Shown piece by piece: positions 36,029 through 45,238 of a DNA stretch of 64,000 nt (positions are counted from its first letter, which is position 1; every line of letters starts with the position of its first letter). The notes under the pieces were generated by a model. The model had not been told where the DNA came from, did no database searches, and worked only from the letters and a program-made list of their open reading frames with translations. Source of the DNA: Ilyomonas sp963790435 (GTDB taxonomy: Bacteria > Bacteroidota > Bacteroidia > Chitinophagales > Chitinophagaceae). Location: positions 1,736,001 to 1,800,000 of the forward strand of contig CAWBOI010000001.1 in NCBI GenBank assembly GCA_963790435.1, in the 5' to 3' direction. A program made the translations under genes and the position numbers.

Positions 36029-36364
36029 TTTATTACCATTTCATTTTTTGCACAAAAACAAACCATCGTGTTGCTTAAAAACAAATAAAAACGACTACTT
36101 AAATGTGCTCTGTTTTTTAAGCTTTAATACGCTTGCATTAAACAGGCTTAACTTAGGCTTAAATGTAATCCTATTTGTTTTACAGCAATCAATGCCGTTC
36201 TATCTTAGCACTGTTATCGCTGATAAAACACAACGTTTATAAAGCGTAACATCAACCACAAATAGTTCTCATGTGTTATACAGCCGGATGCAGTTTCTAC
36301 TGTGTCCTTTTTTCTTTTGTATAAAGAAGATGCCCTATTTTTAAACCGTAAATCAAACTTCGAT
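36029..36364. other. Intergenic region before the GH95 gene
   Basis: About 336 bases without a gene. It contains an exact CAAAAACAAA word at 36053-36062, a near copy at 36077-36085, and a direct repeat AGGCTTAA at 36144-36151 and 36155-36162, 11 bases start to start, about 200 bases before the GH95 start. Direct repeats at one helical turn are seen in some response-regulator sites, so this is a candidate operator, but no matching regulator gene is adjacent. Confidence 0.35.
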
Positions 36365-38839
36365 ATGCGGCAGCTTCTTCTTCTCTACTTTTGTTTTTGC
36401 ACTTATTTATTTTCCTCGGCACAAACCGAAAATAAGTTATGGTATGAACAGCCTGCGAACGTATGGACTGAAGCTTTACCGCTTGGCAATGGAACCTTTG
36501 GAGCAATGGTTTGGGGTGGTGTAAAAGATGAGTTGCTGCAACTGAATGATGCCACACTTTGGTCGGGCGGCCCGGTAAAGCACAACGTGAATCCGGAAGC
36601 CAAAAACTTTCTACCAAAAGCAAGAGCAGCTTTATTTACCAACAACCTTGACAGTGCAGAATATTATACTAAACAATTGCAGGGTGTTTACTCGCAAAAT
36701 TATTTGCCACTTGGCAATGTACTCATTCATCAGCAACTGGCGGAAGCCTTGCCCACAGCGTATTACAGAGATTTGAACATAGCTGATGCAACATCAGTTA
36801 CAACATTTACCTCGAATGGAATTTCTTATAAAAGAGAAGTGTTTATTTCCCATCCGGCAGGACTAATGGTGATGCGCATTAGTGCTTCTAAACCAAAGCA
36901 GCTTACATTAGATATTGGTTTGAAAAGTTTATTGCATTATCAAAACAAAACCGTTGGTAACAACGAACTGATTTTGCGTGGCAAAGTGCCTGCTCATACA
37001 GATCCAAACAATGTAAACGTTGGTACAAAAGCCATCGTGTATGACGATACAACCGGCTGCAACGGAATGCGCTTTGAACTACAAATGAAAGCTTCGGCAG
37101 AAGATGGAAATATAACAGCAGACACAAGCGGATTGCACGTTAAAAACGCATCGGAAGTGGTGCTGCTTTTTTCGGAAGCGACTTCTTTTAACGGCTTTGA
37201 TAAATGTCCTGATAAAGATGGAAAAGACGAGCACAAAATAGCTTCTTCTCTCCTTTCAAAAGCATCTTCTAAAACATACGACCAATTGTTGAATGAACAT
37301 CTTGCCGACTATCATCGCTTCTACAATCGCGTATCACTTCACATCAACGACAGCAGTTCCCAATCCTCTTCTTTACCAACCGATAAACGCCTGATGGCTT
37401 ACACCAAAAGCAATGAGGACAATGGTTTGGAAGCGTTGTATTTTAATTATGGTCGCTACTTGTTAATTGCTTCTTCCCGAACGCCCGATGCACCTGCTAA
37501 CCTGCAAGGCATCTGGAGTAAAGACATTCAACCGCCGTGGAGTTCTAATTATACTACCAACATCAATGTGCAAATGAATTATTGGCCCGTGGAAGAATGC
37601 AACTTATCTGAATTGCATCAACCTTTATTGAATCTGATTGAGCATCTGTACAAAACAGGAAGCGCAACGGCTAAGGAATTTTATGGTGCAAAGGGTTGGG
37701 TGGTACATCACAACTCCGACATTTGGGCACTTTCAAACCCGGTGGGCAACAAAGGTGGCGGCGATCCCAAATGGGCAAATTGGAGCATGGGCGCGGACTG
37801 GTTGTGCCGTGATTTGTGGGAGCATTATTTATTCACGCAAAACCAAACTTTCCTGCGCGATACAGCTTACCCGTTAATGAAAGAAGCGGCACGTTTTACA
37901 TTTGATTGGCTCGTACCGGATAGCAGCGGTCACTTGGTTACCGCACCTTCTGTTTCGCCCGAAAATGTATATTACTATTTGGATAAAAACGGTAATAAGA
38001 AACAAGGAGGCATTTCGGTTGCCACCACAATGGACATGAGCATCATCCGCGATCTGTTTCATCATGTAATCAACGCCTCCGAGTTGTTGAATGAAGATGT
38101 TTCTTTCCGCGATTCTGTAATGCAAACAGAAAAGCAACTCTATCCGTTGCAAATTGGGGCAAAAGGAAACATTCAGGAATGGTACAAAGATTATGAAGAT
38201 GTAGAGCCGCATCATCGCCATACTTCGCACTTGTTTGGCTTGTATCCCGGATCAGAAATATCGCCTCTTACAACACCCGAACTTGCCCAGGCCGCAAAGA
38301 AAACATTGGAGCTTCGCGGCGATGACGGCACGGGCTGGAGTCTTGCCTGGAAAGTAAACTTTTGGGCACGTTTGCTCGATGGCAATCATGCTTATTTATT
38401 GTTTAAAAAATTGCTTCGCTATACAAGTGAAAGCAAAACCAATTACGGCGAAGGCGGTGGTGCTTATCCTAACTTGTTTGATGCGCATCCGCCGTTTCAG
38501 ATTGATGGCAACTGGGGCGGAACAGCAGGCATGGTTGAAATGCTTTTGCAAAGCGAAAGAAACGAATTGTTTTTATTGCCTGCCCTGCCCGATGCGTGGA
38601 AACGTGGCGCTGTAAAGGGCTTGCGGGCTCGTGGCGATTTTGAAGTAGCCATAAATTGGGGTGAAAACAAACTCACCAAAGCAACCATCACATCATTCAA
38701 CGGCAATCAATGCAATGTGAGAACAATGGGTCCTGTATCTGTGCCATTGCTGGGTATTCACTCACAAAAATCAAACATTGGTTATATGCTTTCATTTAAT
38801 ACGCAGAAAGGAAAAACGTATGAATTGAGGAGCGAATAA
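36365..38839 (+). CDS. GH95 alpha-L-fucosidase (or alpha-1,2-L-galactosidase)
   Basis: An 824-residue exported inverting glycosidase with signal peptide ending LFSSAQ. It has the N-terminal beta-domain LWYEQPANVWTEALPLGNGTFGAMVWGG with LQLNDATLWSGGP, and the (alpha/alpha)6 catalytic domain with NINVQMNYWPVEECNLSE (the two Asn and Glu catalytic region) and PFQIDGNWGGTAGMVEML (Asp region). Length is normal for GH95. I use the ATG at 36365 since it begins the signal peptide; the reading frame is open to 36302. Fucosidases of this family act on fucosylated glycans such as xyloglucan or mucin side chains; some act on alpha-galactose, so the sugar is not certain. It heads a same-strand group with a GH79-like gene. 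Confidence 0.9.
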   Translation: MRQLLLLYFCFCTYLFSSAQTENKLWYEQPANVWTEALPLGNGTFGAMVWGGVKDELLQLNDATLWSGGPVKHNVNPEAKNFLPKARAALFTNNLDSAEYYTKQLQGVYSQNYLPLGNVLIHQQLAEALPTAYYRDLNIADATSVTTFTSNGISYKREVFISHPAGLMVMRISASKPKQLTLDIGLKSLLHYQNKTVGNNELILRGKVPAHTDPNNVNVGTKAIVYDDTTGCNGMRFELQMKASAEDGNITADTSGLHVKNASEVVLLFSEATSFNGFDKCPDKDGKDEHKIASSLLSKASSKTYDQLLNEHLADYHRFYNRVSLHINDSSSQSSSLPTDKRLMAYTKSNEDNGLEALYFNYGRYLLIASSRTPDAPANLQGIWSKDIQPPWSSNYTTNINVQMNYWPVEECNLSELHQPLLNLIEHLYKTGSATAKEFYGAKGWVVHHNSDIWALSNPVGNKGGGDPKWANWSMGADWLCRDLWEHYLFTQNQTFLRDTAYPLMKEAARFTFDWLVPDSSGHLVTAPSVSPENVYYYLDKNGNKKQGGISVATTMDMSIIRDLFHHVINASELLNEDVSFRDSVMQTEKQLYPLQIGAKGNIQEWYKDYEDVEPHHRHTSHLFGLYPGSEISPLTTPELAQAAKKTLELRGDDGTGWSLAWKVNFWARLLDGNHAYLLFKKLLRYTSESKTNYGEGGGAYPNLFDAHPPFQIDGNWGGTAGMVEMLLQSERNELFLLPALPDAWKRGAVKGLRARGDFEVAINWGENKLTKATITSFNGNQCNVRTMGPVSVPLLGIHSQKSNIGYMLSFNTQKGKTYELRSE

Positions 38840-38905
38840 TGAACAAAAAGAAATTGATTATCGGCTTTGTTTTTGTTCATTTTTTCCATCCTCCAAACGA
38901 TTACA

Positions 38906-40342
38906 ATGTTCTTCAATTCTTTGCAAAAAAATCTATTGTTCCTATTGGTGATAACGCTCGTTTTTACGAAGCCTGTTTCGGCGCAAACAACGTTAACGGT
39001 AAAGCCGATGTTGCACGAAAAAGGTATTATCATACCTAAAGTTTATTCAGGCATTGCTTATGAAATAAGCGAAGTAACGCCTGTTAATGGCAAGTACTAC
39101 TTTGGTCCCCATAACATGCCATTGATAAACATGGTAAAAACGCTCGGCATTACTACCATTCGCATTGGCGGTAACACGGCAGATTTAACCTCATTTCCGT
39201 TTCCAACAGAAGAAGATGTTGACAGCTTATTTCAGTTTGCAAAGGCCGCAGGTGTAAAAATCATTTATACATTCCGGCTGCGCGATGGTGTAGTGAAAGA
39301 CAACGTTTCGCTTGCGAAATACATTTGGAAAAACTATCGTAACGAAGTATATGCATTTGCCATTGGCAATGAGCCGGATTTGTTTCCTAACATCACTTAT
39401 GAAAGCTATGCGAAGCAATGGAAAACCTTTTATGATTCGATACGAATGGCTACGCCAGGTGCGCCTTTTTGCGGGCCAAACATAACAGGTGGTGCTACAC
39501 AATGGATGGCAAAATTTGTTCGCGATTTTGGCGATAATAATGACATCAAATTTCTAACGGTTCACGATTATCCAGGCGGTTCAGGCCCCGGCGTAAAAGA
39601 CGCTGCGAAAGCCATTGACGATATGTTATCGGAACGATGGAGTCAAAAATATGAGAAGTTTTACAACGCTTTTTTGCCCTTGCAGCCGCAAAGAAAATTG
39701 CCGTATCGAAACGAAGAAATCAATAGCTTTTATGGTGGCGGTGCACTGCATGTTAGCAACACCTTTGCATCGGCTTTGTGGAGCTTGGAATATTTATATT
39801 GGTGGGCAGAACACGGCTTTAGCGGCATCAATTTTCAAAACGGCGACTCTGTAGCAAGAGGCACGGTGCTAACCAATTGCAAGTATGCAGCTTTTGTTAC
39901 CGATAGCAACGGTTATTATGCACGACCCAGTGCGTACGGCATTAAAGCGTTTTCCATTGGCAGTAAGGGAAAACTGATTCCTGTTGCTGTTACAAATATG
40001 GACAAAAACAAAACCGATAGCATCAACGTGAAAGCATACGGCGTGATGGCTGACGATGGCTCGCTGTACATCACTTTATTGAACAAAGAACACGGTGAAA
40101 GGGGAAAAGCCACTGATGTTACTTTTAATGCCGGAGATAACAAATTTCGCTTTGCAAAACTGATGTATTTGCAAGCACCGGTTGATGATGTAACTTCTGA
40201 AAGTGGCATTACGCTTGGCAACAGCAGCATTACCAACAAAGGCATCTGGAACGGAAAATGGATGAATGTAAAAATGAAGGATAAACAATTTACATTGCAT
40301 CTTTCAAAAAGCTCAGCGGCTGTTGTAAAATTATTCAGATAA
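38906..40342 (+). CDS. GH79-like clan A glycoside hydrolase
   Basis: A 478-residue exported protein (signal ending KPVSAQ). The fold reads as a TIM barrel of the GH-A clan: TIRIGGNTADLTSF on strand 1, the acid/base block YAFAIGNEPDLF, and the probable nucleophile block PYRNEEINSFYGGG, followed by SALWSLEYLYWWAEHGFSGINF and a C-terminal beta-domain. This pattern resembles GH79 beta-glucuronidases and heparanase-like enzymes. Family assignment rests on these two glutamate motifs, so related unclassified clan A enzymes are possible. It starts 66 bases after the GH95 stop and is probably co-transcribed. Alternative start: 38867. Confidence 0.7.
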   Translation: MFFNSLQKNLLFLLVITLVFTKPVSAQTTLTVKPMLHEKGIIIPKVYSGIAYEISEVTPVNGKYYFGPHNMPLINMVKTLGITTIRIGGNTADLTSFPFPTEEDVDSLFQFAKAAGVKIIYTFRLRDGVVKDNVSLAKYIWKNYRNEVYAFAIGNEPDLFPNITYESYAKQWKTFYDSIRMATPGAPFCGPNITGGATQWMAKFVRDFGDNNDIKFLTVHDYPGGSGPGVKDAAKAIDDMLSERWSQKYEKFYNAFLPLQPQRKLPYRNEEINSFYGGGALHVSNTFASALWSLEYLYWWAEHGFSGINFQNGDSVARGTVLTNCKYAAFVTDSNGYYARPSAYGIKAFSIGSKGKLIPVAVTNMDKNKTDSINVKAYGVMADDGSLYITLLNKEHGERGKATDVTFNAGDNKFRFAKLMYLQAPVDDVTSESGITLGNSSITNKGIWNGKWMNVKMKDKQFTLHLSKSSAAVVKLFR

Positions 40343-40385
40343 ATTCTTTGCATCTTATCTTTCAATTACTTTACGCACTCATAAA

Positions 40386-41186
40386 ATGGTACAAAAGAAA
40401 AATACAGTTATGATAAAAACATTTGCTTTTTTGTTTTGCCTCTTTTTGTTCTTTTCTGTTTTTGCACAAAAACAAAACGCTCAATCCTTCTATCAGATTT
40501 CAGTTTATCATTTTAAAGATTCTTCGCAGGAGAAAACGATCAACCAATATCTGCAAAACGCTTTGTTGCCGGCTTTGCATCGGGCGAATGTGCAACCTGT
40601 TGGCGTGTTTACTTCGCTTTCCAACGATACTTCTGCAGATAAAACGATGTATGTTTTCATGCCTGTAAAATCGCTGGATGAAATTGCTTTACTTTCATCC
40701 AAACTCAATGCTGATAAGGCTTACAGCACTGAAGGCAAAGCGTATCTGACTGCTCCTTTTGACGCTGCGCCTTACACAAGAATGGAAACCATTTTATTGC
40801 AGGCGTTTCCTCTTGCACCAGCTATTCAGCAACCGCATTTACAATCGCCCAAAAAAGGACGGGTATATGAATTGCGCAGTTATGAAAGCGCAACAGAAAT
40901 GATGAATAGTAGCAAAGTGAAAATGTTTAATGTAGGTGATGAAGTGGGCATTTTTAAGCGCCTGAATTTTAATGCAGTGTTTTATGCAGAAGTAGTGGCG
41001 GGCAGTCACCAACCGAATTTGATGTACATGACAACGTTTGAAAACATGCCCGACCGTGAAGCGAAATGGAAGCTGTTTATGAATGATGATGCTTTTAAAA
41101 AACTGTTGGCAATGCCCGAGTATCAGCACAATGTTTCCAAAGCTGATATTATCTTTTTGCGACCAGCCGATTATTCGGATTTGTAA
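40386..41186 (+). CDS. NIPSNAP-family protein with signal peptide
   Basis: A 266-residue exported protein with signal ending FSVFAQ. It holds two NIPSNAP-like dimeric alpha-beta barrel halves: the first around YQISVYHFKDSSQEKTINQYLQNALLPAL, the second YELRSYESATEMMNSSKVKMFNVGDEVGIFKRLNFNAVFYAEVVAGSHQPNLMYMTTFENM, which is the conserved family block. Bacteroidota genomes often carry such proteins near glycoside hydrolases; the biochemical role is not known. The ATG at 40410 (MIKTFAF) is an alternative start. The CAAAAACAAA word (40467-40476) encodes the QKQ just after the predicted cleavage site. Confidence 0.8.
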   Translation: MVQKKNTVMIKTFAFLFCLFLFFSVFAQKQNAQSFYQISVYHFKDSSQEKTINQYLQNALLPALHRANVQPVGVFTSLSNDTSADKTMYVFMPVKSLDEIALLSSKLNADKAYSTEGKAYLTAPFDAAPYTRMETILLQAFPLAPAIQQPHLQSPKKGRVYELRSYESATEMMNSSKVKMFNVGDEVGIFKRLNFNAVFYAEVVAGSHQPNLMYMTTFENMPDREAKWKLFMNDDAFKKLLAMPEYQHNVSKADIIFLRPADYSDL

Positions 41187-41304
41187 ATGATTGTTGGATT
41201 CAACTGACTTCTCAAACAATCTCTGGTTGCTAATTTGCGTTATACAACCAAATTCAAAGCAGTACCGCAGTTTGCACATGCGGTTTTCTTTTTTACGATT
41301 GAAT

Positions 41305-41751
41305 ATGAAGTATATAATTATGCTCAGCAGTTTGCTGATGGTGTTGGCAACAAGCAAAGCCCAGGACAAAAAAGATGCGATTATTGGAAAATGGATGAAT
41401 GAAGACAAAGACCTTATTGTGGATGTGTACAAAGAGAACAATGACTTTAAAGCGAAAGTGATTTGGTTTCATGATGATAGAGATACAATTACACCTCTTG
41501 ACCAAAGAATGGATGTAAAAAACCCTGACAAAGCCTTACGCAACCGCAAGCTGTTGGGCATGGAAGTGCTATCCGATTTGGTGTACGATCCCGAAGAAAA
41601 CAAATGGGTAAAAGGAAAAATTTACGATTCCACTTCGGGGCGAACCTGGGATGCAAGCGTGTGGCTGAGCGACCCGCAAACATTGGAAGTGCGTGGTTAT
41701 TGTATTTTTAAATTCATTGGCAGAACCATGAAGTTTACAAAGGTTTCGTGA
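41305..41751 (+). CDS. DUF2147 family exported protein
   Basis: A 148-residue protein with a signal peptide (ending ATSKAQ). The mature part shows the DUF2147 pattern: IIGKWMNEDKDLIVDVYKE near its N-terminus, NRKLLGMEVLSDL, a YDPEENKWVKGKIYDSTSGRTW block and LEVRGYCIFKFIGRTMKFTKV at the end. It resembles lipocalin-like small exported proteins of unknown function. I prefer the ATG at 41305; the frame is open to 41191 but the upstream part does not look coding. The word TTTGGTTTTGC begins two bases after its stop codon. Confidence 0.8.
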   Translation: MKYIIMLSSLLMVLATSKAQDKKDAIIGKWMNEDKDLIVDVYKENNDFKAKVIWFHDDRDTITPLDQRMDVKNPDKALRNRKLLGMEVLSDLVYDPEENKWVKGKIYDSTSGRTWDASVWLSDPQTLEVRGYCIFKFIGRTMKFTKVS

Positions 41752-41777
41752 GATTTGGTTTTGCGCGATTTTTTAAC

Positions 41778-41870
41778 TTGAACCACAAAGACACGAAGAA
41801 CACAAAGGCACACAAAGAGTAATAAAGAAAACTTCGTGTAACTTTTTTACTTTGTGGCTTCGTGGTTCAA
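41778..41870. repeat. AACCACAAAGACACGAAG-type repeat with inverted halves
   Basis: TTGAACCACAAAGACACGAAG (41778-41798) and TTTGTGGCTTCGTGGTTCAA (41851-41870) form inverted arms with a few mismatches, around CACAAAGG repeats. It fills the gap between the convergent DUF2147 and TIGR03915-type genes, where it may act as a terminator in both directions. A half copy occurs at 50418-50440. This is a widespread degenerate intergenic repeat class. Confidence 0.7.
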
Positions 41871-41874
41871 AAAT

Positions 41875-42648
41875 TCATTTCACTTCCGCTCCTTTTTCAG
41901 GTAAGTGTTTCCAGTATCGTTTGGGCATGTGCTGAATGTGCAGTTTTGTATTCTTTCTTGCCTTGATGTTGGCGCTTCCAAAGTAAGTTTTCCACAATGA
42001 TTGATACAAAGGCTCTTCATCATCAAAAGCTATTTGCAAACTATTTTGTTTTACTTCATCTGTAAACTGAAGCTCAACCATTTCAACTTCATTCAAATCA
42101 TAATAAATGCCCCATTTTCTTTTGCCGTCATAAATGAGCCAGCGCTGATCGGCATAACGATTTTTAAAATGAGTAATGAGCAAAGGCAGCACGTTATAAT
42201 CAGGTTCAACAATGGCATAATATAACCCATCTTTCGTTAACTGAAAGCGAACAAACGCTTCCATGCGGTGCCGCTCGCGATGAACTTTTTTAACGGTTTG
42301 TGCAATTTTTAAAACAGCATTGTTGCTGTAATCCGACTCAACCGATTGTTTGGTTTTGAACAAATACTGAATGTATTGCAACAGGTATTTTTCAATGTTG
42401 GGCAATTCACTTAACCACGCATGATAAAATTGTTCACCCGTTTGTTTTTGTGCATATTTTACAATGCCATTCCACACGCGCAAAGCCTTGTCCGCATTTG
42501 TTTGTACAATATGATCTTTCCCAAATATAGAAGTGTGATAAACACTTTCTTTCACAATTTTTGCATCTTTGTACTTGTATTCATACACTTCAAAGATGGC
42601 TGTTAAAAAACCGCCGAATGTGCCATCGTACACCATTGTTTTCATCAT
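41875..42648 (-). CDS. TIGR03915/DUF4130-type probable DNA metabolism protein
   Basis: A 257-residue cytoplasmic protein starting MMKTMVYDGTFGGFLTAIFEVYE, the signature opening of the TIGR03915 family. It contains the RERHRMEAFVRFQLTKDGLYYAIVEPDYNVLPLLITHFKNRYADQRWLIYD block found in all members and the C-terminal QSLWKTYFGSANIKARKNTKLHIQHMPKRYWKHLPE motif. This protein is regularly encoded next to a radical SAM protein of TIGR03916 type; here the stop of that gene and this start are one base apart. The pair is thought to take part in DNA modification or repair, with UDG-like features; the reaction is not established. The upstream ORF extension to 42801 overlaps the radical SAM gene and is unlikely. 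Confidence 0.85.
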   Translation of the reverse strand: MMKTMVYDGTFGGFLTAIFEVYEYKYKDAKIVKESVYHTSIFGKDHIVQTNADKALRVWNGIVKYAQKQTGEQFYHAWLSELPNIEKYLLQYIQYLFKTKQSVESDYSNNAVLKIAQTVKKVHRERHRMEAFVRFQLTKDGLYYAIVEPDYNVLPLLITHFKNRYADQRWLIYDGKRKWGIYYDLNEVEMVELQFTDEVKQNSLQIAFDDEEPLYQSLWKTYFGSANIKARKNTKLHIQHMPKRYWKHLPEKGAEVK

Positions 42649-42649
42649 C

Positions 42650-43906
42650 TTAAAACATCTTAATCTGTGGTGAAAAATTGGCTTTGTACTTACTGTTTTG
42701 CAACGATAAAATTTGCTCTTTGATTTGCGCCCCCGAATAATCGCGCAAAACAAAATCGGCACTTTTGGTGGTAATAAAATACTTCGCGCGGTTAAAAGCA
42801 ATCCCTATCTTTTTCAGATGTTCCCAGGTAAGTTTCGTGAACCTTCTTGCACTAATAATTTTTGTTGCGGAAGCAATGCCAATGCCTGGCACACGCTTGA
42901 TTAAAGCTTCATCGGCTTTATTTACATCAACGGGAAACAGGTGCAGGTTGCGCAATGCCCAACTCAATTTTGGGTCAATATCCAAATCTAAAAGTGGATT
43001 ACCCGCATCTACAATTTCGCGCACATCAAAACCATAAAAGCGAAGCAACCAATCGGCCTGGTACAATCTGTTTTCGCGTATCATTGGCACAGGTGTTCCA
43101 ATGGCAGGCAAACGGTTGTCGTTACTGATGGGCACATAACCTGAATAATATACCCGCTTTAAATTCATGTGTTTGTAAAAGCCGTTGGCAAGATGCAAAA
43201 CCTGGAAGTCGGTTTCAGGCGTTGCGCCAATTACCATTTGTGTGCTTTGCCCGGCAGGCGCAAAATGAGGCGCATGTTTAAAAAGCTGCTTGTCTTCTTT
43301 GTATTGAATGATTTCATTTTTTAAGAACTTCATCGGATTAATTACATCTTCCTGCTTCTTATCAGGCGCTAATAATTTCAAACTTTCTTTTGTAGGCATT
43401 TCTATGTTCACGCTCAATCGGTCGGCATACAAGCCTGCCTGTCTTAACAACTCATCATTTGCGCCCGGAATAGCTTTCAAATGAATATAGCCGTTGAAAT
43501 TGTGCTCGGTACGAAGTTTCTTTGCAATGCGCACCAAACGTTCCATCGTGTAATCGGCATTTTTAAAAATCCCTGACGAAAGAAACAACCCTTCTATGTA
43601 ATTTCTTCTGTAAAAATTGATTGTTAAATCCACCACTTCCTGAACGGTAAAAGCAGCGCGTTTTACATCGTTGCTTTTGCGACTTACGCAATAGGCACAA
43701 TCGAAAATGCAGTGGTTGGTAAGTAATATTTTAAGTAGCGAAACACAGCGCCCATCTTCTGTGTAAGCGTGGCAAATTCCGGTGCCGGTATCGCCCAAAC
43801 CTTTGTTTTCATTTTTGCGGTTGCTGCCGCTTGAAGCGCAGCTTACATCGTACTTTGCGGCATCTGCCAGTATGCTTAATTTTTCGGTAATCCGGTCGCT
43901 CACAGG
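42650..43906 (-). CDS. Putative DNA modification/repair radical SAM protein (TIGR03916 type)
   Basis: A 418-residue radical SAM enzyme. The [4Fe-4S] motif is CIFDCAYC in NHCIFDCAYCVSR; the N-terminus has KLSILADAAKYDVSCASSGS, and the C-terminus carries a helix-hairpin-helix segment (DEALIKRVPGIGIASATKIISARR) suited to DNA binding. Paired genes for this enzyme and the TIGR03915 protein are common in bacteria, as here. No ATG is in frame at the N-terminus; I choose the GTG at 43906 (VSDRITEKL), which matches the usual length of the family; the upstream TTG at 43924 is an alternative. The activity is unproven. Confidence 0.88.
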   Translation of the reverse strand, partial: PVSDRITEKLSILADAAKYDVSCASSGSNRKNENKGLGDTGTGICHAYTEDGRCVSLLKILLTNHCIFDCAYCVSRKSNDVKRAAFTVQEVVDLTINFYRRNYIEGLFLSSGIFKNADYTMERLVRIAKKLRTEHNFNGYIHLKAIPGANDELLRQAGLYADRLSVNIEMPTKESLKLLAPDKKQEDVINPMKFLKNEIIQYKEDKQLFKHAPHFAPAGQSTQMVIGATPETDFQVLHLANGFYKHMNLKRVYYSGYVPISNDNRLPAIGTPVPMIRENRLYQADWLLRFYGFDVREIVDAGNPLLDLDIDPKLSWALRNLHLFPVDVNKADEALIKRVPGIGIASATKIISARRFTKLTWEHLKKIGIAFNRAKYFITTKSADFVLRDYSGAQIKEQILSLQNSKYKANFSPQIKMF

Positions 43907-44225
43907 TTCATTTTTACAAAGCAAAATTATCTCATTTTACTAAATAAATTAGCATTGAGTTATACACAAATTATGAAGAACAAACTGACTATAAACCTTG
44001 CTGGTTAATGCTGCAAAAAATGAAACTGATGAAGAAAAAACGGGCAAAACCAAAAGAAGTTAAGTAAAGTTTAAGGTTGAAATTAGAAAGCTTATGCAGG
44101 GTACACACATAAGATGCATTTTACCATTTACCGTAAAACAATCTTTGTTTGAGACAATAAAATTAGAGAAACAAAAAAAGTTGTGCAATACTCATATTGA
44201 GTAGAGAAATATTGGAGCCGTGTTT
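43907..44225. other. Intergenic region between the LuxR gene and the radical SAM gene
   Basis: About 319 bases with no gene seen. It holds an exact GCAAAACCAAA word at 44044-44054 and AT-rich sequence. Both flanking genes run on the minus strand, so it should contain the terminator of the LuxR gene and the promoter of the radical SAM/TIGR03915 pair, but I could not identify either with confidence. Confidence 0.5.
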
Positions 44226-45035
44226 TTACAAAATACCTACCATTTTGCAATAGGCAACCAAAGCAGTTGTATCTAAGCAGGAAGTTTTAGCCAATAAATT
44301 GCGGCGATGCGTGTCAATGGTGTGCGGGCTTACTGTCATTTGTTCGGCAATTTCTTTGGTTTGTTTTCCTTTGCTCAACCATTGCAAAACATGCTGTTCC
44401 GTTTCGGTAAAAGGAGTTATTTTTTCTAACCTTTTTTCAGCAAAACTGTACTTCCACAGATAAGCTTTTTCGGGTTTTGTAAATACCAGTGAGGAAGAGT
44501 GAGATTTTTTTATATGAGTGATGTTTTGTGCATAGCTTAAAAATAAAAACGGATGACCGCTATCATCGGTTTCAACCGGTACAACTTGTTGCAAAATGTG
44601 TATGTAACTGCCATTTTTAATGCGGTACAACGCATCTACATTGCCTACCATTTTATCGGGCGAAATATGGCTGTTCTCTCTATATAAATCGTGCATACAC
44701 CGGTTGATGTGTTGAACGGCCTGCAAGTGTTCAGGATGAAAATTGGAAAGCGAAAAATCAACTCCGTTTTCCGACGTGTAGGAAGAAGTATCGTACCCTG
44801 TTATTTTTCTTTCATCAAAAAAAAGAATAAACCGGTTGATGGTAACATCCCATAAAAAAATACAAAGTGAGTTGTGATAGGAAATTTGCTGAAACGTATG
44901 TGCCTGGCTCAGCCATTTTTGATGAAACGAAGCAGAGGATCGGGGAAGATGAATGTTCTCTCTCATCTCGTTCCATTGCTGCTTAAGCTTATAAATAGTA
45001 TGTTGTATGGGTGTGCTGTACGGTATGCCAGACAT
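44226..45035 (-). CDS. LuxR-type transcriptional regulator with PAS-like N-terminus
   Basis: A 269-residue regulator. The last 65 residues are a GerE/LuxR helix-turn-helix (TPFTETEQHVLQWLSKGKQTKEIAEQMTVSPHTIDTHRRNLLAKT). The N-terminal 200 residues read as a PAS-like sensor with YRIKNGSYIHILQQVVPVETDDSGHPFLFLSYAQNITHIKKS, which is the PAS-C region. No phosphoacceptor receiver domain is seen. Start: ATG at 45035 (MSGIPYS), since the preceding eight codons open with TTG. The target genes are not apparent; ispG lies divergently next to it. Confidence 0.8.
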   Translation of the reverse strand: MSGIPYSTPIQHTIYKLKQQWNEMRENIHLPRSSASFHQKWLSQAHTFQQISYHNSLCIFLWDVTINRFILFFDERKITGYDTSSYTSENGVDFSLSNFHPEHLQAVQHINRCMHDLYRENSHISPDKMVGNVDALYRIKNGSYIHILQQVVPVETDDSGHPFLFLSYAQNITHIKKSHSSSLVFTKPEKAYLWKYSFAEKRLEKITPFTETEQHVLQWLSKGKQTKEIAEQMTVSPHTIDTHRRNLLAKTSCLDTTALVAYCKMVGIL

Positions 45036-45238
45036 AAGCTTTTCAGTTTTGCAGAACAAAATTGCGTAAAACTAAACATTTACTTTCTTCTCTTTCAAAA
45101 CAATATATATCAGACAATAGACTTCTATTTTTTCGGCAGAACCAAAAACCACTTTCTTCTCTTTAACATCACATCGCCATTTATTTTTGCACCTTTGTTT
45201 TTATATTAAAAGTCCTTTACGGCAGTTATATTTATTTT

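Noticed and set aside
38839..39039. 66-residue plus-strand frame starting MNKKKLIIGF
   Set aside because: It overlaps the start of the GH79-like gene in another frame, lacks a plausible C-terminal part and has no family features; the ATG at 38906 with a clear signal peptide explains the region.
43907..44225. tRNA or small RNA gene between the LuxR and radical SAM genes
   Set aside because: No cloverleaf arms, no GTTCGA-type T-loop and no terminator-associated hairpin could be found.
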